Position numbers and translations under genes: made by a program. From Salmonella enterica subsp. enterica serovar Choleraesuis (GTDB taxonomy: Bacteria > Pseudomonadota > Gammaproteobacteria > Enterobacterales > Enterobacteriaceae): a stretch of 64,000 nt of DNA. The stretch lies in the NCBI GenBank assembly GCA_022846635.1, contig AP025685.1, positions 3,162,001 to 3,226,000 of the forward strand, written 5' to 3'. Below the pieces are notes generated by a model, which was not told the origin of the DNA, did not search any database, and was given only the letters and a program-made list of their open reading frames with translations. The stretch's first letter is position 1. Each line of letters opens with the position of its first letter. Positions 49,535-59,098 of this stretch are shown here, piece by piece.

Positions 49535-50500
49535 GTGTCATTTAGTCTCTTATTTAAGCAAGGCATCACTCTGCTGGCATTGGCTCTTGTACTCACAACC
49601 CTGCCAGCCGGTGCCGCCGGATGGCCCCGGGAAGTTACCGACAGCAAAGGCGTACACCAGATTGATGCCGAACCGCAGCGTATTGTCTCCACCAGCGTCA
49701 CTCTCACCGGCTCACTACTGGCTATCGATGCGCCCGTAGTCGCCAGCGGCGCGACCACCCCCGGCAATCGGGTGGCCGATGCTCAGGGCTTTTTGCGCCA
49801 GTGGGGAGATGTGGCCCGCCAGCGCAGCGTTGAACGTCTGTATATTGGGGAGCCGAGCGCGGAAGCCGTAGCAGCCCAGATGCCAGACCTTATCCTGATT
49901 AGCGCCACCGGCGGTGATTCGGCGCTGGCGCTCTACGAGCAGTTATCGGCCATTGCGCCGACGCTTATCATCAATTACGACGATAAAAGCTGGCAGCAAC
50001 TCCTGACTCAACTAGGCCAGATTACCGGCCGTGAAAAGCAGGCCGCGCAGCGGATTCAAAGCTTTGAACGGCGGCTCGCCGAATTGAAACAACACATTAA
50101 ACTACCCGCCCAGCCGGTAAGCGCCCTGGTTTATACCCCAGCCGCCCGCTCCGCGAATCTGTGGACATCCTCTTCAGCTCAGGGCCAGTTGCTCCAGGAG
50201 ATAGGTTTTAGCCTCGCGACACCGCCTGCCGCTTTACAAACCGGCCATAGCATGGGCAAACGTCACGATATTATTCAGCTCGGCGGCGAAAGTCTGGCGG
50301 ACGGACTTAACGGCCAGTCGCTGTTTCTGTTTGCCGGTGATGACGCAGACAGGCAGGCTATCTATGCTAACCCACTGCTATCACACCTTAGCGCGGTACA
50401 AAATAAGCGAGTCTACCCGCTCGGCAACGAAACTTTCCGCCTGGATTATTACAGCGCCAGCCTGATACTGACCCGTATTAAGACGCTGTTTGGCTCCTGA
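49535..50500 (+). CDS. fepB: Ferric enterobactin-binding periplasmic protein FepB
   Basis: A 321-residue protein (E. coli FepB is 318) when started at GTG 49535. This gives a normal signal peptide ([22 protein letters not shown]) and places the Fur-like boxes upstream. An ATG at 49493 would add 14 residues but would put the Fur boxes inside the gene. The mature part is very close to Fep[30 protein letters not shown] and [20 protein letters not shown]. It ferries ferric enterobactin to FepDGC. In E. coli fepB is transcribed apart from fepDGC; here all run the same way. Confidence 0.92.
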   Translation: MSFSLLFKQGITLLALALVLTTLPAGAAGWPREVTDSKGVHQIDAEPQRIVSTSVTLTGSLLAIDAPVVASGATTPGNRVADAQGFLRQWGDVARQRSVERLYIGEPSAEAVAAQMPDLILISATGGDSALALYEQLSAIAPTLIINYDDKSWQQLLTQLGQITGREKQAAQRIQSFERRLAELKQHIKLPAQPVSALVYTPAARSANLWTSSSAQGQLLQEIGFSLATPPAALQTGHSMGKRHDIIQLGGESLADGLNGQSLFLFAGDDADRQAIYANPLLSHLSAVQNKRVYPLGNETFRLDYYSASLILTRIKTLFGS

Positions 50501-50719
50501 TAACTACACGCCCGGTTAAGGGCGTCTATCACATCTCTTGCGCCGCAGGGCATACCGATGCCAGAGCGATATATATCCTCTGGCATCTTTTACTGCCCTC
50601 ATGCCTGAGGGCCAGTTCAGACTGAACTCACGCATATTCTCACGTGATTACAACCTGTTAGACCTCGCTTTTTCGTTTTCCAGCCGAGGCTGCTCGTGAT
50701 AGCATGCGTCGACGAAATG

Positions 50720-50744
50720 GATAACGATAATCAAACTCATTATC
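50720..50744 (+). promoter_or_regulatory. Fur box upstream of fepD
   Basis: GATAATCAAACTCATTATC (50726-50744) matches the Fur 19-mer at about 15-16 positions, and an overlapping GATAACGATAATCAAACTC starts at 50720. It lies 13 bp before the fepD ATG, in the 256-bp gap after fepB, so fepDGC has its own iron-controlled promoter. Confidence 0.85.
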
Positions 50745-50756
50745 AGGAAGTTAATT

Positions 50757-51761
50757 ATGATCAGGTTTCGGCCTGCGGCGCGCCAACTGGTGCTGCCCGG
50801 CCTGGTACTGCTGCTGGCGGTGATGGCGATAATCAGCCTGACTACCGGCGCAACGCCGCTGCCGCTGAATGTGGCACTGGATGCCCTGAGCGGCCATTGT
50901 CAAACTGCGGAATGCACCATTGTGCTGGACGCCCGTCTTCCCCGTACTCTGGCCGGGATTATTGCCGGTAGCGCGTTGGGCGTTGCCGGCGCGCTGATGC
51001 AAACTCTGACCCGCAACCCGCTAGCCGACCCTGGCCTGCTCGGCGTTAACTCGGGAGCCAGTTTCGCTATCGTCGCCGGAGCCGCGCTGTTCGGCATCTC
51101 ACAGCCTATGGCTCAGCTCGGACTGGCCTTTGGCGGTGCGCTGTCCGCCACGTTACTGGTTGCCATCACCGGCAGCCAGGGCGGTGGCCAGCTAAGCCCG
51201 GTGCGCCTGACGCTGGCCGGTGTTGCTCTGGCCGCCGTGCTGGAAGGGCTGACCAGCGGTATCGCCCTTCTCAACCCAATTGTTTATGACCAGCTACGCT
51301 TCTGGCAGGCAGGCTCCCTCGACATTCGCTCGCTGACGCCGCTTGGCAACGTTCTGCCAGCCGTGATTATCGGCTTAACTCTGGCCCTGCTTCTGGCGCG
51401 CTCGCTCAATAGCCTGAGTATGGGCAGCGATACGGCTACCGCCCTCGGTAGCCGGGTAGCCCGTACTCAGGTTCTGGGCCTGATTGCCATCACTCTTTTA
51501 TGCGCCAGCGCCACCGCCGCCGTTGGCCCGATTGCCTTTATCGGCCTGATGATGCCGCACGTTGCCCGCTGGCTGGCGGGGGCCGATCACCGGCGGCTGT
51601 TGCCGATAACCCTGCTTGCCACCCCTAGTCTGCTGCTGCTGGCCGATATTATTGGGCGGCATCTGGTTCCCGGTGAGCTGAGGGTTTCAGTCGTCAGCGC
51701 TTTTATCGGCGCTCCGGCGCTTATCTGGCTGGTGCGCCGCCGTGCTGGAGGCCGGGCATGA
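50757..51761 (+). CDS. fepD: Ferric enterobactin ABC permease FepD
   Basis: A 334-residue FecCD-family permease (E. coli FepD is 334) with about nine to ten membrane segments. The family motif RLPRTLAGIIAGSALGVAGALMQTLTRNPLADPGLLGVNSGA is present in LPR...NPLADP form. It forms the membrane channel with FepG. It overlaps fepG by 4 bp. Confidence 0.96.
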   Translation: MIRFRPAARQLVLPGLVLLLAVMAIISLTTGATPLPLNVALDALSGHCQTAECTIVLDARLPRTLAGIIAGSALGVAGALMQTLTRNPLADPGLLGVNSGASFAIVAGAALFGISQPMAQLGLAFGGALSATLLVAITGSQGGGQLSPVRLTLAGVALAAVLEGLTSGIALLNPIVYDQLRFWQAGSLDIRSLTPLGNVLPAVIIGLTLALLLARSLNSLSMGSDTATALGSRVARTQVLGLIAITLLCASATAAVGPIAFIGLMMPHVARWLAGADHRRLLPITLLATPSLLLLADIIGRHLVPGELRVSVVSAFIGAPALIWLVRRRAGGRA

Positions 51762-52750
51762 CAAAGCTACCCGTGCGTCTGATTCTGATGATGGCTGCCT
51801 GCCTGCTGGCGCTGGCTACCCTGTCGGCCATGGGCCTGGCAATGGGTGCCGTTAACTTGAGTTTGGGCCAGGTCGCTGATGCGTTATTCGGGAGCGCCCC
51901 GCGCAACGTCTCGCTTATTGTGACCGAATGGCGTTTGCCGCGCGTTGTGGTGGCCATTCTCGCCGGGGCCGCGCTGGGCGTTAGTGGCGCTATCTTTCAG
52001 TCGCTAATGCGTAACCCGCTCGGCAGCCCTGATGTGATGGGGTTTAACGCCGGGGCCTGGAGCGGCGTGCTAGTGGCGATGGTGCTATTCGACCGGGATC
52101 TCACGGCCATCGCGCTGTTCGCCATGGCCGGTGGGATTATCACTTCCGGGCTGGTCTGGATGCTGGCATGGCGTAACGGTATTGATACCTTCCGGCTGAT
52201 TATTATCGGCATTGGTATGCGCGCGATGCTGATGTCGTTTAACACCTGGCTACTGCTGAAAGCCTCGCTGGAAACGGCGCTTAATGCCGGGCTATGGAAC
52301 GCCGGTTCGCTGAATGGCCAGACCTGGAGCAAACTGATGCCTTCCGGGGCGCTGATTGTGCTGGCATTGTTGGCCAGCGCGCTGCTGGTACGCCGCCTGC
52401 GTTTGCTGGAAATGGGCGATGACACAGCCTGCGCCCTGGGCGTGGCGGTAGAGCCTTCGCGTCTGCTGTTGTTACTGTCAGGCGTGGTGCTCACCGCGAC
52501 CGCCACCGCCCTTACCGGCCCCATCTCTTTTATCGCCCTGGTCGCCCCGCATATCGCCAGACGGCTGAGCGGCACCGCCCGCTGGGGGCTGGCTCAGGCC
52601 GCGCTGTGCGGTGCAACGCTGCTTATCGCCGCCGATATGTGCGCCCAATATCTGTTTAAACCTTACCAGCTTCCGGTCGGCGTAGTCACCGTGAGCCTGG
52701 GCGGTATTTATCTTATCGCGCTGCTGATTCAGGAGTCCCGTAAACGATGA
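51758..52750 (+). CDS. fepG: Ferric enterobactin ABC permease FepG
   Basis: A 330-residue FecCD-family permease (E. coli FepG is 330). The motif WRLPRVVVAILAGAALGVSG and SLMRNPLGSPDVMGFN mark it as FepG. It overlaps fepD and fepC by 4 bp each. Confidence 0.96.
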   Translation: MTKLPVRLILMMAACLLALATLSAMGLAMGAVNLSLGQVADALFGSAPRNVSLIVTEWRLPRVVVAILAGAALGVSGAIFQSLMRNPLGSPDVMGFNAGAWSGVLVAMVLFDRDLTAIALFAMAGGIITSGLVWMLAWRNGIDTFRLIIIGIGMRAMLMSFNTWLLLKASLETALNAGLWNAGSLNGQTWSKLMPSGALIVLALLASALLVRRLRLLEMGDDTACALGVAVEPSRLLLLLSGVVLTATATALTGPISFIALVAPHIARRLSGTARWGLAQAALCGATLLIAADMCAQYLFKPYQLPVGVVTVSLGGIYLIALLIQESRKR

Positions 52751-53553
52751 TCCTCTCCCGCCTGACAGGCACAAATCTCACGCTCGGTTACGGCACTCAT
52801 TTGGTGGCGCAAGAGCTTAATGTCACCATTCCCGACGGCCATTTCACCGCCATTATCGGCCCTAACGGCTGCGGTAAATCCACATTACTACGTACCTTAA
52901 GCCGTCTGATGAAGCCGCTGTGCGGTAAAGTGCTGCTCGACGGCGAGCAGATCCAGCGCTTCGCCACGAAAGAAGTGGCTAAGCGCGTGGGTCTGCTGGC
53001 GCAAAACGCCAGCGCGCCGGGCGATATTACGGTTCAGGAGCTGGTTTCCCGCGGGCGTTATCCTCATCAGCCGCTGTTTACCCGCTGGCGGAAAGAGGAT
53101 GAAACGGCGGTACAGCGCGCCATGCAGGCCACCGGCATCAGCCAGCTGGCGACCCAGAGCGTGGACACCCTGTCCGGTGGTCAGCGTCAACGCGCCTGGA
53201 TTGCCATGGTACTGGCCCAGGAGACCGCGATTATGCTGCTGGATGAGCCAACCACCTGGCTTGATATCAGCCACCAGATAGACCTGCTGGAGCTGCTAAA
53301 AGAGCTGAACCTGGAACGCGGCTATACCCTGGCGGCCGTGCTGCATGACCTGAACCAGGCCTGTCGCTATGCCAGCCATATTATTGCGCTGCGTGAAGGG
53401 AAGATTGTTGCTGAAGGCGCGCCGCAGGAGATTGTCACGGCGGAACTTATCGAGGAAGTTTATGGTTTGCGCTGCATGATTATCGACGACCCGGTCGCGG
53501 GAACGCCACTGGTAGTGCCTCTGGGCAGAGGATCTGCCCGCATAGCCACGTGA
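52747..53553 (+). CDS. fepC: Ferric enterobactin ABC transporter ATPase FepC
   Basis: A 268-residue ABC ATPase (E. coli FepC is 271). It has Walker A GPNGCGKST, the signature [17 protein letters not shown] and Walker B IMLLDEPTTWLD. It powers siderophore import through FepDG. It ends in a strong hairpin shared with the convergent fes gene. Confidence 0.97.
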   Translation: MILSRLTGTNLTLGYGTHLVAQELNVTIPDGHFTAIIGPNGCGKSTLLRTLSRLMKPLCGKVLLDGEQIQRFATKEVAKRVGLLAQNASAPGDITVQELVSRGRYPHQPLFTRWRKEDETAVQRAMQATGISQLATQSVDTLSGGQRQRAWIAMVLAQETAIMLLDEPTTWLDISHQIDLLELLKELNLERGYTLAAVLHDLNQACRYASHIIALREGKIVAEGAPQEIVTAELIEEVYGLRCMIIDDPVAGTPLVVPLGRGSARIAT

Positions 53554-53556
53554 GTA

Positions 53557-53586
53557 AATTAGGCAGGCCGGCATACCTGCCTAATT
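53557..53586. terminator. Convergent terminator between fepC and fes
   Basis: An 11-bp perfect stem (AATTAGGCAGG/CCTGCCTAATT, 8-nt loop) spans 53557-53586. Its AT ends give a short U tract in both directions. Confidence 0.8.
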
Positions 53587-53587
53587 C

Positions 53588-54802
53588 TTATCGGGGCCGT
53601 GCGCCCCACAGTTCAATCAGCCCGGTGGTTAATCCCCCGCGCCAGCATAACGCATCATGGCCCCCCTCATTTGGCCGCCAGGCTACCGGCACCTGAGGAT
53701 AGCGTTCGCTTAATACCCGGCGTAATTCAACATTGGCGCGCATAATCAGCGGCTCGCGCGCGCCGGCTCCCAGCCAGATTCGGGTATTGATCGGTGCCAG
53801 CGCGCCCTGGGCAATCTGCTCCACCAGCCAGCCACCGTCACCGCCGTGCTCGCGGCTCGGCCACCAATAGGAGCCGGACTGGCTCAGCGCACAGCCGTAA
53901 TGCTGCGGCCAGCCCAAAGCAGCATACAGCGCCGACAGGCCGCCAAAACTCTGCCCGGCAACAACGGTAGTTTCAGGAGCTGGGCTAAAAGGCGCTATAT
54001 CCTGCACCATCGGCAGTAATTCTTCGCTTACCGCTTGCCAGAACTCTGGATTACAAGGCAACTCGCGGCTGCGGTGGTCATTGTCGATAACATCAATAAA
54101 CAAATAGACCGCCGCCGGAAGCTGACCGCTATTGGTTAACGTCTGAAGCGGTTGCCATACCGGCATATCCTGGGCCCAAAACTGTCCGTCGAGCAGCACC
54201 GCCAGCGGGCGGCTGGCGGCCTCTCCGGTGGCAAATATCCAGATCCGCCGGCTATTACCCAGCCGACGGCTGTGCCACTGTTCGCATGTGGCCGGGGTAA
54301 ATGCGGTTTCGGGAGCATCCCATCCAGGCTGGAGCGGTGCCTTGGGCAGGCTAAGAGCCGAAACTCCGTGGCCGCGACCGCCGCGCCAGCTTTGCGGATT
54401 GAGCGGATCGCTAATGGCATGCGGCAGTAGCCTACGCCAGCCATCGCGCAGCGCCCGTCGCGTTACCTGGTCAGCGCCCGGAGTCACCCCGGCAAAATCA
54501 TCGTCGCGGGAGGTGGGGATAAAACAGTAGCTGCCGCGCCAGTCGGCAGGTAGCCGGACCGTCCAGCGCCAGGCGTCGGTTCCTTCTAGCCGGGTTAGCG
54601 ACTGGGGCAAACTCGCCTGATGGTGATCGGTAACACCGGTGATAAATATCCATACTTTGCGGATGGCAGAAGCCGTACCCGCAGGATCGCGCCACCAAAA
54701 AGTGACCTCATACTCCTGCCCGCTGACGGCGGTGACCTGAGGCCCGCCCCCTTTTTCTCTTTCATTCCACCAGGCAAGGCTACCGATTTTTTGTTCAGGC
54801 AC
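53588..54802 (-). CDS. fes: Enterochelin esterase Fes
   Basis: A 404-residue esterase (E. coli Fes is about 400). An N-terminal enterobactin-binding domain holds YEVTFWWRDP and ITGVTDHHQ; the catalytic esterase domain has the nucleophile in VAGQSFGGLSALYA and the His in GGHDALCWRGG. It hydrolyses ferric enterobactin in the cytoplasm to release iron. It is divergent from fepA, as in E. coli, and convergent with fepC. Confidence 0.96.
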   Translation of the reverse strand: MPEQKIGSLAWWNEREKGGGPQVTAVSGQEYEVTFWWRDPAGTASAIRKVWIFITGVTDHHQASLPQSLTRLEGTDAWRWTVRLPADWRGSYCFIPTSRDDDFAGVTPGADQVTRRALRDGWRRLLPHAISDPLNPQSWRGGRGHGVSALSLPKAPLQPGWDAPETAFTPATCEQWHSRRLGNSRRIWIFATGEAASRPLAVLLDGQFWAQDMPVWQPLQTLTNSGQLPAAVYLFIDVIDNDHRSRELPCNPEFWQAVSEELLPMVQDIAPFSPAPETTVVAGQSFGGLSALYAALGWPQHYGCALSQSGSYWWPSREHGGDGGWLVEQIAQGALAPINTRIWLGAGAREPLIMRANVELRRVLSERYPQVPVAWRPNEGGHDALCWRGGLTTGLIELWGARPR

Positions 54803-54860
54803 TGAGCAATAACCCCATGATTTGGAAACCTATTCACAAAATGATAAAAAACATGACAAT

Positions 54861-54880
54861 AATATTGATAATTATTCTTA
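54861..54880. promoter_or_regulatory. Fur-box-like site between fes and fepA
   Basis: The minus strand AATAAGAATAATTATCAAT (54862-54880) is a good Fur-like sequence in the 243-bp divergent spacer; a second half box AATGATAATCA lies at about 54922-54932. In E. coli this spacer is a Fur-controlled divergent promoter, so the same role is likely here. Confidence 0.65.
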
Positions 54881-55045
54881 TTTGCAATAGCGTATCGGCG
54901 CGCAATGGAAGGCCTATAACCCAATGATAATCAGGCGGAGTTCATAACGCCCTCTTTTGTAAAAATTTTGGCAAACATCACGCAGCCCCCTCTGCATGCA
55001 GAGGCGAATAAGTGGCCGGGCTGACGTAGAAAAGCAGGATAAAAA

Positions 55046-57280
55046 ATGCGTAAAAAGTTCCATTACTCCCTCGCGATGCTGATAAATCTCGGTATTTTCG
55101 GTACGACGCTGCCCGCCGTTGCGGCTGATGCGGCCAGTGAAGAGAAAACCGAACTGTCCAGCGAAGACACTATGGTAGTTACTGCCGAGCAGCAAAACCT
55201 GCAGGCTCCGGGCGTCTCTACCATCACCGCTGAAGAGATCCGTAAACGTCCGCCCGCACGCGATGTATCTGAAATTATCCGCACCATGCCTGGGGTCAAT
55301 CTGACCGGTAACTCCACCAGCGGCCAGCGCGGCAACAACCGCCAGATAGATATCCGCGGCATGGGGCCAGAAAACACCCTGATTCTTATTGATGGCAAGC
55401 CAGTCACCAGCCGCAACTCCATTCGTCTGGGTTGGCGCGGTGAGCGCGACACCCGCGGCGACTCTAACTGGGTGCCACCGGAAATGATTGAGCGCATTGA
55501 GGTTATTCGCGGCCCGGCCGCCGCCCGCTATGGCAATGGCGCGGCGGGCGGGGTCGTAAACATCATTACCAAACGCAGCAGTAATGAGTGGCATGGCTCG
55601 TGGAACAGTTACTTCAACGCTCCGGAGCATAAATCCGAAGGTGCCACCAAGCGTACCAACTTCAGCCTGACCGGGCCGATGACCGATGGCCTGAGCTTCC
55701 GCCTGTGGGGGGATTTAGATAAAACCCAGGCCGACGCGTGGGACATCAACCGGGGCCATCAGTCTGAACGCACCGGCATCTACGCCGACACATTACCGGC
55801 GGGCCGTGAGGGTATTGAAAACCGATCGCTGAATGGTCAGGTACGCTGGGAATTCGCCCCCATGCAATCGCTAGAATTTGAGGCGGGCTACAGCCGCCAG
55901 AACAATCTCTACGCGGGCGATACTCAAAATACCAATACCAACAATTTCGTTAAAGAAAACTACGGCAAGGAGACAAACCGCCTCTATCGCCAGAACTATT
56001 CCATTACCTGGAACGGCGGCTGGGATAATGGCGTAACCACTAACACCTATGCCCAGTACGAACACACCCGTAACTCCCGTAAAGGCGAAGGGCTGGCCGG
56101 AGGAACCGAGGGGATCTTCAGCTCGAATGATTTCGTCGATATCGATCTCTCCGATGTACTGCTGCACAGCGAAGTGAGCATTCCTTTCAATCTGCTGGTT
56201 AATCAGAACCTGACCCTCGGCACCGAGTGGAACCAGCAAAAAATGAAAGATAACGCCTCCAACACCCAATCACTAATGGGCGGCCCGATTGACGGCGTCA
56301 CCAGCGGCGCCCGCAGCCCATATACTCAGGCCGAAATATTCTCCCTGTTCGCGGAAGACAACATTGAGCTGACCGACAGCACTATCCTGACCCCGGCGCT
56401 GCGTTTCGACCACCACTCCATCGTCGGCGATAACTGGAGTCCGTCGCTTAACCTGTCGCAGGGCCTGACCGACGAACTGACGCTAAAAATGGGGATTGCC
56501 CGAGCTTATAAAGCGCCGAGCCTGTATCAGACCAACCCAAACTACATACTCTACAGTAAGGGCCAGGGCTGCTATGCCAGCGCCGGTGCCTGCTATCTGA
56601 TGGGTAATGATGACCTTGATGCAGAAACCAGCATTAACAAAGAAGTCGGTCTGGAATGGAAGCACGAGGGCTATCAGGCAGGCATTACCTGGTTCCGTAA
56701 CGACTACCGCAACAAGATAGAGGCCGGGTATGCGCCTATCTCTACTAACGCCTCACGCACTGATATCTACCAGTGGGAGAATGTGCCGAAAGCCGTAGTT
56801 GAAGGCCTGGAAGGCACGGTAAATATTCCGGTCACCGACGCCATTAGCTGGAATAACAACCTGACTTATATGCTACAAAGCAAAAACAAAGAGACCGGCG
56901 ACCGGTTGTCTATTATTCCGGAATACACGCTTAACTCAACGCTGAGCTGGCAGGTACGTCAGGATATCTCACTGCAAAGTACTTTCACCTGGTACGGCAG
57001 CCAGACGCCGAAGAAGTACAACTACAAGGGAGAGTCGGTGAGCGGTTCCGAGGCGCACAAAGTCAGTCCGTACAGCATTGTTGGCCTGAGCGGAACCTGG
57101 GATGTTAACAAATACCTGAGCCTTACCGCCGGGGTAGATAACGTATTTGATAAGCGCCAGTGGCGCGCCGGTAACGCCCAGACCACCGGCGGAGCCACCG
57201 GTTATATGTATGGCGCGGGTGCCGCGACCTTCAACGAACCGGGCCGAACCTGGTATATGAGCGTAAACACTCACTTCTGA
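55046..57280 (+). CDS. fepA: Ferric enterobactin outer-membrane receptor FepA
   Basis: A 744-residue TonB-dependent receptor. Signal peptide residues 1-27 (TLPAVAA) are followed by a TonB box (DTMVVTAEQQ, about 41-50), a plug domain with NRQIDIRGMGPENTLILIDGKP and a beta barrel ending in the aromatic F (MSVNTHF). It closely resembles E. coli FepA. It is divergent from fes across the Fur-controlled spacer. Confidence 0.97.
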   Translation: MRKKFHYSLAMLINLGIFGTTLPAVAADAASEEKTELSSEDTMVVTAEQQNLQAPGVSTITAEEIRKRPPARDVSEIIRTMPGVNLTGNSTSGQRGNNRQIDIRGMGPENTLILIDGKPVTSRNSIRLGWRGERDTRGDSNWVPPEMIERIEVIRGPAAARYGNGAAGGVVNIITKRSSNEWHGSWNSYFNAPEHKSEGATKRTNFSLTGPMTDGLSFRLWGDLDKTQADAWDINRGHQSERTGIYADTLPAGREGIENRSLNGQVRWEFAPMQSLEFEAGYSRQNNLYAGDTQNTNTNNFVKENYGKETNRLYRQNYSITWNGGWDNGVTTNTYAQYEHTRNSRKGEGLAGGTEGIFSSNDFVDIDLSDVLLHSEVSIPFNLLVNQNLTLGTEWNQQKMKDNASNTQSLMGGPIDGVTSGARSPYTQAEIFSLFAEDNIELTDSTILTPALRFDHHSIVGDNWSPSLNLSQGLTDELTLKMGIARAYKAPSLYQTNPNYILYSKGQGCYASAGACYLMGNDDLDAETSINKEVGLEWKHEGYQAGITWFRNDYRNKIEAGYAPISTNASRTDIYQWENVPKAVVEGLEGTVNIPVTDAISWNNNLTYMLQSKNKETGDRLSIIPEYTLNSTLSWQVRQDISLQSTFTWYGSQTPKKYNYKGESVSGSEAHKVSPYSIVGLSGTWDVNKYLSLTAGVDNVFDKRQWRAGNAQTTGGATGYMYGAGAATFNEPGRTWYMSVNTHF

Positions 57281-57288
57281 TAGCAAAA

Positions 57289-57309
57289 CGGCCTCCCGAT
57301 GGGAGGCCG
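57289..57309. terminator. Terminator after fepA
   Basis: A 9-bp perfect stem (CGGCCTCCC/GGGAGGCCG, loop GAT) starts 8 bp after the fepA stop. The T run on the plus strand is short; four T follow on the minus strand. Confidence 0.6.
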
Positions 57310-57373
57310 CTTAATCACTGCCAGTAGCTATTCTGGCGTTAGCTATGGCTTATTACCTGTATCCCTTCCGAAA

Positions 57374-57976
57374 CTAGCTGTGGCGCTCATCTACGGTCAT
57401 GAAAAAGACTACCGGCTCATCGCCTTCGTTAACATAATAGTGCTCAGCGTCAGTACGCATGATGGCAGAGCCTCCGGTATGCACGACGGCACTTGAAGGC
57501 GGACGCCCAATAGTCAGCGTTCCCTGTTCCACATGCAGTAGCTCGCAGGTCCCTACCGGATGTCCCGGTGACTCATAGCGCTCGCCAGGCAGCATGCGCC
57601 AATGCCACATCTCTATCATGTCCGGCCCGCTGGTGCCCGCTAACAGCCGTGCGCTGCCGCCGTGCTCTCCGTGCCAAAGCACCGGGATATCTTCAGCAGC
57701 AATCAGGTGGATAGTCGGCTGCTCGGCAACATCGACGATATCGGCAACTGAAACGCCCATCGCCGCCGAGATCTTACACAGCATGGCAATACTGGGGTTA
57801 GCCAGACAGCGTTCGATATCTACCAGCATCCCTTTACTGATACCCGCCCGCCGCGATAGCTCGTCGAGCGACAGTTTTTGCTGTTTGCGAAACGCTTTAA
57901 TCCTTTCCGATACCGCCTGACTGACGCGTTCGATATCGGCACCTGATTCGGTCGGTATATTGACTTTTTTATTCAT
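57374..57976 (-). CDS. XRE-family regulator with cupin domain
   Basis: A 200-residue two-domain regulator. An XRE helix-turn-helix (about residues 24-80; SLDELSRRAGISKGMLVDIERCLANPSIAMLCKIS) is joined to a C-terminal cupin domain (about 110-195, ELLHVEQGTLTIG). E. coli SutR (YdcN) has the same layout and acts in sulfur regulation; here the effector is unknown. It is divergent from the B3/B4 gene, and their start regions overlap within about 50 bp. Confidence 0.87.
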   Translation of the reverse strand: MNKKVNIPTESGADIERVSQAVSERIKAFRKQQKLSLDELSRRAGISKGMLVDIERCLANPSIAMLCKISAAMGVSVADIVDVAEQPTIHLIAAEDIPVLWHGEHGGSARLLAGTSGPDMIEMWHWRMLPGERYESPGHPVGTCELLHVEQGTLTIGRPPSSAVVHTGGSAIMRTDAEHYYVNEGDEPVVFFMTVDERHS

Positions 57977-58019
57977 CGGTCGATACTGTAGTACGAATTG
58001 GTCATTATGGGATTATCTG

Positions 58020-58715
58020 ATGCTTTCTTTTATGCCGTCAATTGATAATGCAGTCACCGCCCTCGCTCCGGGCTTTCGGGCGATAAGTATCCTGGTCAAC
58101 AATGGTCAGGTCATCAATCCAGAAATTGGCCCGCAGATGCTCAAAGAAGCCTGTGCCGCCGTTCACGAAGGCGTGCCTGAATGGGCCGATGCGCATATCG
58201 CCGAGTGGAATGAGGTCTATAAAGCGTTTGGCGCTAAACCTAAACGCACCGCCTGTTCAGCAGATGCGCTGCGCAAAAGGGTACTGCGTGACGGTGCCAT
58301 CGACCCTATCGACCCGGTCGTCGATCTCTACAATGCCATCAGCATTCGCTATGCACTGCCGGTCGGCGGTGAAAACCGTGCGGCGTATCAGGGGCTGCCG
58401 CGCCTGTGCATTGCCGACGGCAGCGAGCCGTTCGACATCATGAAAGAAGGCCAGCCCGTGTTTGAAAACCCGAATCCCGGAGAAGTTATCTGGCGCGATG
58501 ACCTCGGCGTTACCTGCCGGCGCTGGAACTGGCGCCAGGGGATCCGCACCCGCCTGAGTGCCTCCAATAGCCAAATGTGGTTTATCCTGGAGAGCCTGCC
58601 CTCTATGCCGCTGGAAGCGCTGTACGCTGCGGGTGAAGAGCTGACCGATAGCCTGGCACGCATGATGCCTGGCGCTGAAATTCAGATGCAGCCGGTCGGC
58701 AATATTAACCAGTAG
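58020..58715 (+). CDS. B3/B4 domain protein
   Basis: A 231-residue protein with a B3/B4 fold, the domain found in the phenylalanyl-tRNA synthetase beta chain and in stand-alone proteins. The mark is the VVDLYNAISIRYALPVGGEN block and DLGVTCRRWNWRQG near the C-terminus. The start at 58020 or 58032 is uncertain. Stand-alone members have no proven reaction. Its divergent arrangement with a XRE-cupin regulator is widely seen in gammaproteobacteria, so the regulator likely controls it. Confidence 0.83.
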   Translation: MLSFMPSIDNAVTALAPGFRAISILVNNGQVINPEIGPQMLKEACAAVHEGVPEWADAHIAEWNEVYKAFGAKPKRTACSADALRKRVLRDGAIDPIDPVVDLYNAISIRYALPVGGENRAAYQGLPRLCIADGSEPFDIMKEGQPVFENPNPGEVIWRDDLGVTCRRWNWRQGIRTRLSASNSQMWFILESLPSMPLEALYAAGEELTDSLARMMPGAEIQMQPVGNINQ

Positions 58716-58750
58716 TCCGGCAACCGCTGGCTGAACGGGAGGCGCAGAAT

Positions 58751-59098
58751 ATGTTTTTGAGCAGTTTTATTTTCGATAAAAAAGAGTACGACGCCGAGTT
58801 TTACCGGCTTGATGGCGAGATAGAGGCCTTTACCCAGAGGCTTCCCGGCTATATCGGTATGGAAAGCTTTACCGATGCCGCCAGTGGCCGGGTCATCAAC
58901 AACTATTACTGGCAGGACAGAGCCAGCATGGACCAGTTGATAACCGACACCCGTCACCGCACCGCTAAGATGCTCAGCGAAAAATGGATAGCCGGATTCC
59001 AGGTTGTCATCGCCCAAATTGAAGGAGCGCACAATATGAATATGGCGCATCCTCTGGCGGAACGACCGCTGCGCTATCAGCCAGATAAGAATGCCTGA
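58751..59098 (+). CDS. Antibiotic biosynthesis monooxygenase (ABM) domain protein
   Basis: A 115-residue protein with a single ABM-type ferredoxin-like domain (FYRLDGEIEAFTQRLPGYIGMESF, INNYYWQDRASMDQLITDTRH). Such dimeric proteins include monooxygenases, haem-degrading enzymes and many of unknown role. It is 35 bp after the B3/B4 gene on the same strand, with a GGGAGG site, so it is probably in the same operon. Confidence 0.82.
   Translation: MFLSSFIFDKKEYDAEFYRLDGEIEAFTQRLPGYIGMESFTDAASGRVINNYYWQDRASMDQLITDTRHRTAKMLSEKWIAGFQVVIAQIEGAHNMNMAHPLAERPLRYQPDKNA

Noticed and set aside
54595..54924. 109-codon minus-strand frame across the fes start
   Set aside because: Runs through the fes coding region and the fes-fepA promoter in another frame; no ribosome site.
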